NCBI GenBank assembly: GCA_050246735.1
Contig: JBFWVM010000004.1
Location: forward strand, 124,001 to 188,000
DNA: 64,000 nt
Direction of reading: 5' to 3'
Source: Taklimakanibacter sp050246735
Lineage (GTDB): Bacteria; Pseudomonadota; Alphaproteobacteria; Rhizobiales; Aestuariivirgaceae
Positions within the stretch are counted from its first letter, which is position 1, and each line of letters opens with the position of its first letter. Under the pieces are notes generated by a model. It was not told where the DNA came from and searched no databases. It was given only the letters and a program-made list of their open reading frames with translations. Both the position numbers and the translations under genes were made by a program. Positions 1-7,840 of this stretch are shown in pieces.

Positions 1-1
1 C

Positions 2-784
2 CTGCTCTTCTGGGGCATGGCGCTCTACCGGGCGCGGCGCTACCAGCTGTCGCGGACCCTGTGGCGGGGCATCCGCGGCGCCCTCGTCGGCTCTTCCTGG
101 AGCTATAGCCTCCTCTATTTCGGCGCCTGGCTCCTGCGCAGCCTGACGCTCGGCTGGTCGACCCCGGCCATGAACCTCAACCTGCAGGAGCGCATGACGG
201 GCGACATGCGGATCGGCAGCATGCCGTTCCGGTTCAGAGGCCGCGCCGGTCCGCTCTACGGGCCCTACGCCGTCTGCTGGGTAACCACGCTCGTCGTCTT
301 CCTGCTGATCGCCGGTCTGTCGGGTTTCGCCTTCTACGAGGCGTTCGGCGACACGCTGGGCGAGCTGTTCTCCACCGAGGAGCGGACCGGTCCGCGCACC
401 GACTTCGATCTCATGGGGCTTTTCCTCGTCTTAGGCGCCATCATCGCCTTCCTGCTGTTCGGCGTCGTCTATTCGCTGACCTGGGCGTTCTACGCCGCCC
501 GTGAGCTGTCGATCTTCGCCTCCTACACGACGATCGACCTGGCCCGCTTCGAGCTCGACGCGACCGGCGGCAGCCTGATCCGGCTCATGCTCGGCAACCT
601 GCTGCTCGTGATCTTCACGCTCGGCATCGCCACCCCCTTCGCCCAGCAGCGGCTGGTGCGCTACCTGTGCGACCGGCTGAGCGTGCACGGCACGGTCAAC
701 ATCGACGAGATCATGCAATCGCGCGAGGCGGTGGCGCGCACCGGCGAGGGCCTGGCCGACGCCTTCGATGTGGGCGGGATCTGA
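2..784 (+). CDS. YjgN/DUF898-family membrane protein (5' end cut by window)
   Basis: The reading frame is open to the first base of the window, so the gene starts upstream and about 260 C-terminal residues are visible. The stretch beginning ALYRARRY and running through RTLWRGIR is the typical core of DUF898 (YjgN) inner-membrane proteins. At least four hydrophobic segments are visible, including ones around codons 90-110, 135-160 and 190-215. Members of this family are multi-pass proteins of unknown biochemical role. The stop is followed after two bases by the start of an M48 metalloprotease, so the two are almost certainly co-transcribed; this pairing is common and suggests a shared membrane role. 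It is truncated only by the window edge, not by mutation. Confidence 0.85.
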   Translation: MLFWGMALYRARRYQLSRTLWRGIRGALVGSSWSYSLLYFGAWLLRSLTLGWSTPAMNLNLQERMTGDMRIGSMPFRFRGRAGPLYGPYAVCWVTTLVVFLLIAGLSGFAFYEAFGDTLGELFSTEERTGPRTDFDLMGLFLVLGAIIAFLLFGVVYSLTWAFYAARELSIFASYTTIDLARFELDATGGSLIRLMLGNLLLVIFTLGIATPFAQQRLVRYLCDRLSVHGTVNIDEIMQSREAVARTGEGLADAFDVGGI

Positions 785-786
785 GC

Positions 787-1863
787 ATGCGCGTCGATGC
801 CAGGTTCTTCGACGGCGAGACTGCGCGCGATCATCCCGTCTCGGCTGAGCTCGTCCAAGGAGGGCTCGCCCTCGAGGGTCTCGATGTATCGCGCCGGGTA
901 TGGTCGCTCTCCGGCCTTGTCGCGATCGTCCCGATCAGGCCGGGCTATCCCGTGCGGCTCGGCCATGAAGCGGTTCACGGTGCGCGCCTGGTCATCACCC
1001 AGGAAGCGTTCGCGCGCGCCCTGGTGGCGCGCGCGCCGCATCTGGCGGGCGGCCTGAACGTCAGGAAAGCCGGCCGCTGGGCGGCCATCGTCGCGGTCTG
1101 CGCCCTGCTCGCCCTGGGCGCACTCTATCTGACGCTTTCCTATGCCCCGCAGACCCTGGCCGCCATCCTGCCGGACAGCTGGCGCAACAGCCTGGGCGAT
1201 CAGGTCGAAGCGACATTGGCCAAGGGCGCCAAGCTCTGCGCCACCAGCAAGACCGATGCGACCTTGCGCAAACTGTCGGCGCGGCTCGCCGAAGGCAATC
1301 CGGAAGCGCCCGCCTTCGAGCTCAAGGTCTATGACATCGGCATCATCAACGCCTTCGCGCTGCCGGGAAACCGCATCGTCCTCACCGGCAAGCTGATCGC
1401 GACCGCGGAAACGCCGGAAGAGGTCGCCGGCGTCCTCGCCCATGAGATGGGCCATGTCTATCATCGCCACGCCGAGGCGCAGATCGTGCGCGCCATGGGC
1501 ATCGAGCTCCTGCTCAAGATCGCCTCGGGCGGCGGCGACACGATCAGCGGTCTTGCCGGCCTGCTGGCGATCCTGCGCTATTCGCGCGACGCCGAACGGG
1601 AAGCCGACAGCTTCGCGCTTGACGAGCTCGCCAAAGCCGCCATCGATCCTCTGGGGCTGAAGCGGTTCTTCGAGCGCGTGATGAAGCTCGAAGGCGACCG
1701 GGGCGACGGCGGCGGCTTCTTCGGCACGGTCAGCGACATGATGTCCACGCATCCGGTGACGCGCGAACGCATCGATGCGATCAGGCCCCTGCCCGAGGGC
1801 ACGGCGGCGCGCCCCGTGCTCGCCGATGCCGACTGGGGCAGCCTGAAAAAGATCTGCGATTGA
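787..1863 (+). CDS. M48-family zinc metalloprotease, membrane-anchored
   Basis: A 358-residue protein. The zinc-binding motif HEMGH lies at residues 219-223, and the third ligand is probably E270 in the EREAD stretch. One hydrophobic segment near residues 95-120 probably anchors it in the inner membrane, with about 90 N-terminal residues before it and the protease domain after it. The segment resembles the M48C peptidases that sit behind YjgN-like genes. The start is the ATG two bases after the upstream stop. Expected role is turnover of membrane or envelope proteins; the substrate cannot be read from sequence. Its stop lies 7 bases from the stop of the opposing chorismate mutase. Confidence 0.87.
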   Translation: MRVDARFFDGETARDHPVSAELVQGGLALEGLDVSRRVWSLSGLVAIVPIRPGYPVRLGHEAVHGARLVITQEAFARALVARAPHLAGGLNVRKAGRWAAIVAVCALLALGALYLTLSYAPQTLAAILPDSWRNSLGDQVEATLAKGAKLCATSKTDATLRKLSARLAEGNPEAPAFELKVYDIGIINAFALPGNRIVLTGKLIATAETPEEVAGVLAHEMGHVYHRHAEAQIVRAMGIELLLKIASGGGDTISGLAGLLAILRYSRDAEREADSFALDELAKAAIDPLGLKRFFERVMKLEGDRGDGGGFFGTVSDMMSTHPVTRERIDAIRPLPEGTAARPVLADADWGSLKKICD

Positions 1864-1870
1864 GAAGGGC

Positions 1871-2170
1871 TCACCCGGCGAGCGCGCGTTCTTCATAGGC
1901 GATGAACCGCTCGATCATCTCGCGCCACAGGGCGACGGCAATGTCGGGCTCGAGCTTTTCCGTCTCGGCCAGGCCGCGCACACGCGCCAGAACCTCGTCG
2001 ATGCGTTCCGGGACACGCGCCGGCAGCTTCGCTTCACGCTTGATGTCGATGACGCGCTCGACGCAGCGCTGGCGTCTGGCGAGCAGCGCGACAAGCTCGC
2101 CGTCGAGAGCATCTATCTGGCGGCGCAGATCGGTGAGCGCGGCGGTGGTCCTTGAGGGTTCGTGCGTCAT
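1871..2170 (-). CDS. Chorismate mutase, AroQ type, single domain
   Basis: A 99-residue all-helical protein matching the AroQ chorismate mutase domain: RRQIDALDGELVALLARR near residues 16-33, the KREAKLP segment near 44-50 and a C-terminal helix with REMIE. It converts chorismate to prephenate for phenylalanine and tyrosine synthesis. No prephenate dehydratase or dehydrogenase domain is fused. Translation starts at the ATG at 2170, 26 bases after the comEC stop on the same strand, so it may be the last gene of a comEC transcript. An upstream extension of the frame lies inside comEC and is not credible. Confidence 0.88.
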   Translation of the reverse strand: MTHEPSRTTAALTDLRRQIDALDGELVALLARRQRCVERVIDIKREAKLPARVPERIDEVLARVRGLAETEKLEPDIAVALWREMIERFIAYEERALAG

Positions 2171-2196
2171 GGCCGCACCCAACACCCTTCGCCGGC

Positions 2197-4374
2197 TCAG
2201 CGCGATGTGTCCTTGCGCCGCGGCTCGGGAACGATGGTCCATGGCCTGACGCCCTGGAGGCCGCGCGCGGTTTCGACCCGGACGACGCCGGCGTCGACAT
2301 AGAGGGCATGCGCGCCGGCGCGCCAGACCGAGAACCGGTCTATCCGCAGCGGCACCGCATGGCAGCGGCCGCGCAGCGGAAAGGCGGCGATGAGGATATC
2401 GGCCTGTGCACAGGGGATGGTCATGGCGGGCTTCTCCTGCCGCAGGTAAAGGACGCGCCGGCCCCTGACCACGGCCCGGCAGAGCGCCTCCTCGCAGGTC
2501 CAGCCGGTCCGGCGCGCCGCCGCGGCGGGCGTGATGCCGTCTCCATCGGCCCTGAGCCACTGGCTGACTGCAAACCGGCCGCGGCGCGGCTCGGCCGGCA
2601 CGAGCTGGCCGCCGGCGCCGCGGATCGCGACGGTCTTGGCGGTCGGCTCGACATAGATGTCCGGGCGCTCCGCGGCGCCCATGGCCAGAAACGCTATTCC
2701 AGTGAGCGGCAGCGCCACGAGGCGCATGAGACCTCGCGTCAGGCAGAGCATGATGGCCGCGAGCGTCAGCAGCAAGGCCGGCGCCAGGGGCAAGGCCGGT
2801 ATGTGGCCCTGCGCCCCTGGCAGGCTCACGACCCAGTCCGATATGGCCTGGACCAGGAGAAGGCCCGCATCCATCACGCGCAGGGGCACGGCTTCGAGGC
2901 CGAAGGGCATGAGGAGGACGGAGAACAAGGCGAAAGGCATGACCAGCAGCGACATGACCGGCATGGCCAGGAGATTGGCGATCAGGCCATAGGGTGCGAG
3001 GCGCCCGAAATGATAGGCCGCCGCGATCGAGGACAGGCCGCCGGCGGCGAGGCTGGTGAGCGCCGCGGCGCAGAACAGGCGCAGGACGAGGCTGGCGCCT
3101 TTATGCAGGAGACCATGATCGGCCTCGCCGTCCCGCGCCAGCCATCTGCCCCAGGCCTCGTGAACGGCGAGAAGGCCCATGACGGCAAGGAACGACATCT
3201 GCAGGCTGGCGGTCAGGGCCGCTTCCGGAGAGACGACGAGGATGATCAGCGCCGCAATGGCGAGATTGCGCATCGACAGGGCCGGCCGGTCGGCGAGGAT
3301 GGCGATGAACATGACCGCCAGCATGATGTAGGAGCGCTCGGTCGCGACCGACGCGCTGGCCAGCAGCAGGTAGACGAAGCCCATCGCCAGGCCGGCGACC
3401 GCCGCCCACTTCTTGATCGGAAAGGCGGTCGCGAGCGTGGGGGACAGAGCGAGCATGGCGCGCACCAGCCAGAAGGTCAGCCCCGCCACCAGCGACATGT
3501 GAAGGCCTGAAATGGAGAGGATATGGGCGAGGCCCGACGCCTGCAGGCTGTCGTTCACATCGCGCGGGATCGTGCCCCTTTCGCCGGTGATCATCGCCTC
3601 GCCGACGCCGCTGCGTTCGCGCGGCAGCACGGCGCGGATGCGCGCCCCGATCGCATCGCGCAGATCCTCGAGGGCGGCACTGAAGCGCAGGAGCCAGGAT
3701 GGATCCGTTCCTTCCACCGTCACGTCGCCATAGGCCCTGCCGGTCGCGCCGATGCCCTGGAACCACAGGCCGCGGCCATAGTCGTAGCCACCGGGCACCA
3801 CGGGCGTCGGCAGGGGGAAGAGCCGGGCCTTGGTGTGGATCATCTGACCAGGGCGCAGGTGAACGGCGCCCGTCAGGGTGACGCGGGCCCGTGTCGGCTC
3901 GAGCGTGACGCCGGGGCCGGCGATGTCCAGGATGCGCAGGATCGCGACGGCCCGCTTGGCACCGCGCATCTCGAAGTCCTCGACGACGCCGGAAAGCCGG
4001 ACCTCGCCGGTCGACGCGCGCAGGGCCGGCGCCGATACCCATTCGGTCCTCGCCTTGATCAGACAGAAGCCGATCAGGACCAGCGCCAGGATCGTGGCGG
4101 CGCGGCTGCGTCCGAGACCTATGCCGAAGGCGAGGAGCGCCAGGATCGCCGCGACCAGCGCGAAGGCGAACGGCGGCGGCTCTCGCGGCAGGGCGAAATA
4201 GGCCGCGATGCCCGCCATCAGCCACAGCGGCGACCAGAGGAAGGCGTTTTCGCTCTGGGCGGCCAGTATGGACCGCGCCCGGCCCTGCCACCAGGCCCGC
4301 TCCACGCCCTTTCCAGCGACCGTGCCCTGAACCCAGTCCGTCACGCCACCGCCCCTTACGCGGGCTTCACCCAT
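2197..4374 (-). CDS. comEC: ComEC/Rec2 family competence protein, no visible metallo-beta-lactamase motif
   Basis: A 725-residue polytopic membrane protein. An N-terminal membrane part and soluble DUF4131-like domain (about residues 60-230) are followed by the Competence domain with the diagnostic LAHILSISGLHMSL segment near residue 280 and many transmembrane helices to about residue 560. ComEC forms the inner-membrane channel for DNA uptake. The roughly 150-residue C-terminal tail has no HxHxDH motif, so the nuclease-like metallo-beta-lactamase domain of Gram-positive ComEC is missing or unrecognisable, which is usual in alphaproteobacteria. It is divergent from gltX, with 51 bases between the starts. 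Confidence 0.88.
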   Translation of the reverse strand: MGEARVRGGGVTDWVQGTVAGKGVERAWWQGRARSILAAQSENAFLWSPLWLMAGIAAYFALPREPPPFAFALVAAILALLAFGIGLGRSRAATILALVLIGFCLIKARTEWVSAPALRASTGEVRLSGVVEDFEMRGAKRAVAILRILDIAGPGVTLEPTRARVTLTGAVHLRPGQMIHTKARLFPLPTPVVPGGYDYGRGLWFQGIGATGRAYGDVTVEGTDPSWLLRFSAALEDLRDAIGARIRAVLPRERSGVGEAMITGERGTIPRDVNDSLQASGLAHILSISGLHMSLVAGLTFWLVRAMLALSPTLATAFPIKKWAAVAGLAMGFVYLLLASASVATERSYIMLAVMFIAILADRPALSMRNLAIAALIILVVSPEAALTASLQMSFLAVMGLLAVHEAWGRWLARDGEADHGLLHKGASLVLRLFCAAALTSLAAGGLSSIAAAYHFGRLAPYGLIANLLAMPVMSLLVMPFALFSVLLMPFGLEAVPLRVMDAGLLLVQAISDWVVSLPGAQGHIPALPLAPALLLTLAAIMLCLTRGLMRLVALPLTGIAFLAMGAAERPDIYVEPTAKTVAIRGAGGQLVPAEPRRGRFAVSQWLRADGDGITPAAAARRTGWTCEEALCRAVVRGRRVLYLRQEKPAMTIPCAQADILIAAFPLRGRCHAVPLRIDRFSVWRAGAHALYVDAGVVRVETARGLQGVRPWTIVPEPRRKDTSR

Positions 4375-4425
4375 GTGCTAAGCCCGGCCCTTATCCCAGA
4401 CCCATCATTGCCAAGAAAGGCGGCC

Positions 4426-5850
4426 ATGTCATCGTCCGTCGTTACCCGTTTTGCCCCCTCGCCCACCGGCTTCCTGCATATCGGCGGCGGCCGGACCGCC
4501 CTATTCAACTGGGTCTATGCCAGGGCCAGGGGCGGCAAGATGCTGTTGCGCATCGAGGATACCGACCGGGAGCGCTCGACGCCGGAAGCGGTCGAGGCCA
4601 TTCTCGACGGCCTGACCTGGCTCGGGCTCCACTGGGACGGCGAGGCCGTGTCGCAATATGACCGCGCCTCGCGCCATCGCGAAGTGGCCGAGATCCTTCT
4701 CGCCAAGGGGCACGCCTATCGCTGCTATTGCACGCCCGAGGAACTGCGGAAAATGCGCGAGAAGGCCGAAGCGGAAAAGCGCCCGGTCCGCTATGACGGC
4801 ACCTGGCGCGACCGCGATCCTGGCCTGGCGCCGGCCGGCGTCAGGCCCGCCATCCGCTTCAAGGCGCCCCAGGACGGCGAGACCGTGATCGCCGACCATG
4901 TGATGGGCCGCGTCGTATTCCAGAACAAGGAGCTCGACGATCTCATCATCCTGCGCTCCGACGGCAACCCGACCTACAACCTCTCGGTCGTCGTCGACGA
5001 CCACGACATGGGCGTCACCCATATCATCCGCGGCGTCGACCACCTCACCAACGCGGCGCGCCAGACGCAGATCTACCGGGCGATGGGCTGGACGGTGCCG
5101 GAGATGGCGCATCTGCCGCTGATCCATGGACCGGACGGCGCCAAGCTGTCGAAGCGCCACGGCGCGCTCGGCGTCGAGGCCTATCGGGCCATGGGCTACC
5201 TGCCCCAGGCGCTGCGCAACTACCTGGCGCGCCTCGGCTGGAGCCATGGCGACGACGAGATCTTCTCGACCGACCAGATGGTCGCGTGGTTCGGCTTCGA
5301 CGGTCTCGGCAAATCGCCGTCGCGCTTCGACTTCGTCAAGCTCGAGAACCTGAACGGCCACTACATGCGCAGCACGCCCGATGAGGAACTTGTGGCGGCC
5401 TTCCTCGATTTCCTGCCGCATGTCGCGGGCGGGCGTGAACTCCTGGCGCGCATCGATGGGCCCATGCGGGCCAGGCTCGTGCGTGCCATGCCCGGCCTCA
5501 AGGAGCGCGCCAAGACGCTGCTCGAGCTGATGAGGAGCGCTGGGTTCCTGTTCGCCTCGCGTCCGCTCGTGCTCGACGACAAGGCACGGCAGATCATGGC
5601 CGACGGCGGCGTGGCCGCGCTCGAGGGGTTGCTGCCGGTCCTCCAGGACGCCGAATGGGACGCCCGGAGCCTCGAGGCGGCGGTGAAGGCCCACGCCGAA
5701 GCGGCCGGGCTCAAGCTCGGCAAGCTCGCGCAACCCTTGCGGGCGGTGCTTACCGGAACGAGCACGTCGCCCGGCATATTCGATGTCCTTGACGTTCTGG
5801 GCAGGGAGGAGTCCCTGAACCGCATGGCGGATGGCCTTAAGTCAGGTTGA
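4426..5850 (+). CDS. gltX: Glutamyl-tRNA synthetase
   Basis: A 474-residue class I aminoacyl-tRNA synthetase that charges tRNA-Glu. The adenylate-site motif appears as HIGG at residues 18-21, with TRFAPSPTG just before it, and the KMSKS-type loop is KLSKR at 240-244. Length fits the bacterial discriminating or non-discriminating GluRS family (about 470). The start follows an AAGAAAGG ribosome-binding site; the same frame runs far upstream but there it is antisense to comEC. gltA follows 64 bases downstream on the same strand. Rhizobiales often carry two gltX copies, so a second copy elsewhere is possible. Confidence 0.95.
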   Translation: MSSSVVTRFAPSPTGFLHIGGGRTALFNWVYARARGGKMLLRIEDTDRERSTPEAVEAILDGLTWLGLHWDGEAVSQYDRASRHREVAEILLAKGHAYRCYCTPEELRKMREKAEAEKRPVRYDGTWRDRDPGLAPAGVRPAIRFKAPQDGETVIADHVMGRVVFQNKELDDLIILRSDGNPTYNLSVVVDDHDMGVTHIIRGVDHLTNAARQTQIYRAMGWTVPEMAHLPLIHGPDGAKLSKRHGALGVEAYRAMGYLPQALRNYLARLGWSHGDDEIFSTDQMVAWFGFDGLGKSPSRFDFVKLENLNGHYMRSTPDEELVAAFLDFLPHVAGGRELLARIDGPMRARLVRAMPGLKERAKTLLELMRSAGFLFASRPLVLDDKARQIMADGGVAALEGLLPVLQDAEWDARSLEAAVKAHAEAAGLKLGKLAQPLRAVLTGTSTSPGIFDVLDVLGREESLNRMADGLKSG

Positions 5851-5914
5851 CCGTCATGCTGCATCGCAATAAACTTTACGGGAAGCAGCGGAAAAACCGG
5901 CAGGAACAGAGCCC

Positions 5915-7246
5915 ATGACAAACGCAGCCACCAAGAAATCCACCGAAGTGGCCCCGGAAGAGACCGCCACGCTCACCCTCGGGAACAAGTCCTACGATTT
6001 CGCCGTCAAGAAGGGCACGCTCGGGCCGGACGTCGTCGACATCGGCCATCTCTATCGCGACGCCGGCATCTTCACCTACGATCCCGGCTTCACCTCGACG
6101 GCGGCCTGCGAGTCCGACATCACCTTCATCGACGGCGACGAAGGCGTGCTGCTCTATCGCGGCTATCCGATCGATCAGCTGGCTGAGCATGGCGACTTCC
6201 TCGAGACCTGCTATCTGCTCTATTACGGCGACCTGCCGACGCCCGCCCAGCGGCGCGAATTCGAGCATGCGATCACCATGCATACGATGATCCATGAGCA
6301 GATGAACCGGTTCTATCAGGGTTTCCGCCGCGACGCGCATCCGATGGCGGTCATGGTCGGCGTGGTGGGCGCGATGTCGGCCTTCTATCACGACTCGACC
6401 GACATCAACGATCCCAAGCAGCGCGAGATCGCGTCGCGGCGCATGATCGCCAAGCTGCCGACGATCGCGGCCATGGCCTACAAATATTATATCGGCCAGC
6501 CCTTCGTCTATCCGAAGAACGACCTGTCCTATGCGGCGAACTTCCTGCGCATGTGCTTCGCGGTGCCGTGCGAGGATTACAAGGTCAACCAGATCCTGGC
6601 GCGCGCCATGGACCGCATCTTCATCCTGCATGCCGATCACGAGCAGAACGCCTCGACGTCGACGGTGCGCCTCGCCGGCTCCTCGGGCGCAAATCCCTTC
6701 GCCTGCATCGCGGCCGGCATCGCCTGCCTGTGGGGGCCGGCGCATGGCGGCGCCAACGAGGCGGCGCTCAAGATGCTGGAAGAGATCGGCGACGCCGGCA
6801 AGATCCCGGAATTCATCGCCAAGGTGAAGGACAAGAGCTCGCATGTGCGGCTGATGGGCTTCGGCCACCGCGTCTACAAGAACTACGATCCGCGCGCCAA
6901 GATCATGCAGAAGACGGCGCATGAGGTGCTTGGCGAGCTCGGGATCAAGGACGATCCCCTGCTCGACGTGGCGCGCGAGCTCGAGCGGGTGGCGCTCAAC
7001 GACGAATATTTCATCGAGCGGAAGCTCTATCCCAATGTCGATTTCTATTCGGGCATCATCCTGAGGGCGCTCGGCTTCCCGACCAGCATGTTCACGGTGC
7101 TGTTCGCGGTCGCGCGCACCGTGGGCTGGATCGCCCAGTGGAAGGAGATGATCGAGGACCCCTCCCAGCGCATCGGCCGCCCGCGCCAGCTCTATACCGG
7201 AGCGCCGCGGCGCGAATACGTGCCGATGAGCAAGCGCGGGAAGTAG
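5915..7246 (+). CDS. gltA: Citrate synthase (type II)
   Basis: A 443-residue enzyme condensing oxaloacetate and acetyl-CoA in the first TCA-cycle step. The catalytic triad is visible: H277 in GPAHGGANE, D376 in NVDFYSG, and the oxaloacetate-binding H242 in HADHEQNAST. The length and the beta-strand-rich N-terminal domain (about residues 20-60) place it with the NADH-regulated hexameric type II enzymes of Proteobacteria. It follows gltX by 64 bases and ends convergently with fabZ. In rhizobia lpxB usually borders gltA; here fabZ does. Confidence 0.96.
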   Translation: MTNAATKKSTEVAPEETATLTLGNKSYDFAVKKGTLGPDVVDIGHLYRDAGIFTYDPGFTSTAACESDITFIDGDEGVLLYRGYPIDQLAEHGDFLETCYLLYYGDLPTPAQRREFEHAITMHTMIHEQMNRFYQGFRRDAHPMAVMVGVVGAMSAFYHDSTDINDPKQREIASRRMIAKLPTIAAMAYKYYIGQPFVYPKNDLSYAANFLRMCFAVPCEDYKVNQILARAMDRIFILHADHEQNASTSTVRLAGSSGANPFACIAAGIACLWGPAHGGANEAALKMLEEIGDAGKIPEFIAKVKDKSSHVRLMGFGHRVYKNYDPRAKIMQKTAHEVLGELGIKDDPLLDVARELERVALNDEYFIERKLYPNVDFYSGIILRALGFPTSMFTVLFAVARTVGWIAQWKEMIEDPSQRIGRPRQLYTGAPRREYVPMSKRGK

Positions 7247-7251
7247 GGTCT

Positions 7252-7266
7252 GCCGGCCGGGCCGGC
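7252..7266. terminator. GC-only hairpin between convergent gltA and fabZ
   Basis: Two copies of GCCGGC separated by CGG form a six-pair stem in the 19-base gap between the gltA and fabZ stops. There is no U-run, so any terminator role is weak; it may simply stall or protect both 3' ends. Confidence 0.35.
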
Positions 7267-7742
7267 TATTGCCCGCGCTCGTTCATGAGCATGGCGCCGA
7301 TCTCGGCTTCGGCCACCTTCCGGCCGTCGACAAGAGCTTCCGCCGCATAGCGCCAGACCGGCGGGCGGCGCTGGATGAGCCTGACCGGAAAGCGCACCGT
7401 GTCGCCCGGCACCACCGGCTTGCGGAAGCGCGCCTTGTCGATCGACATGAAGAAGACCAGCTTGCCGGCATGCTCGCTGCCCAGGTGATGGAGCACGAGC
7501 GCGCCGGCGGTCTGCGCCATGCATTCGATGAGGAGCACGCCCGGCATGACCGGCCGGCCGGGGAAATGGCCCTGGAAGAACGGCTCGTTCATGGTCACGT
7601 TCTTGACGCCGACGCCCGACTGCTCGCCGTCGAGCTCGACCAGCCGGTCGATCAGCAGGAACGGGTAGCGGTGCGGCAGAAGCTGCATGATGCGGGCGAT
7701 ATCGGCGCTCGCGAGCTTTCTGGGTTCCCCGGTGTCAGGCAT
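7266..7742 (-). CDS. fabZ: 3-hydroxyacyl-[acyl-carrier-protein] dehydratase FabZ
   Basis: A 158-residue hot-dog-fold dehydratase of fatty acid elongation. The family core LLPHRYPFLLIDR lies near residue 22, and the active-site segment is QGHFPGRPVMPG followed by LIECMAQ, carrying the catalytic His and Glu. I chose the ATG at 7742; an in-frame ATG at 7751 adds three residues. In most alphaproteobacteria fabZ sits between lpxD and lpxA, but here its neighbours are bamA (98-base gap) and gltA (convergent), with no lpx gene on either side. That leaves a role in general fatty acid synthesis with no sign at this locus of the usual lipid A link. Confidence 0.93.
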   Translation of the reverse strand: MPDTGEPRKLASADIARIMQLLPHRYPFLLIDRLVELDGEQSGVGVKNVTMNEPFFQGHFPGRPVMPGVLLIECMAQTAGALVLHHLGSEHAGKLVFFMSIDKARFRKPVVPGDTVRFPVRLIQRRPPVWRYAAEALVDGRKVAEAEIGAMLMNERGQ

Positions 7743-7840
7743 GCCGCACATCCTCAAACGACAACGGACGGCTAAAAGCGCCGTCCGCTGTAACATTTAT
7801 CGCTTTGCCGACACGCCGTCCAGCGCGCCGCCCGGAAGCC

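Noticed and set aside
2..784. YjgN gene as a truncated pseudogene
   Set aside because: The frame is open to the window edge; the missing N-terminus is cut by the window, not by mutation.
2197..4374. ComEC as C-terminally truncated
   Set aside because: Proteins of this class often lack a recognisable metallo-beta-lactamase domain; length and membrane part are normal.
3523..4425. Upstream in-frame extension of gltX
   Set aside because: Antisense to comEC; the conserved GluRS N-terminus begins at the ATG at 4426 with a good ribosome-binding site.
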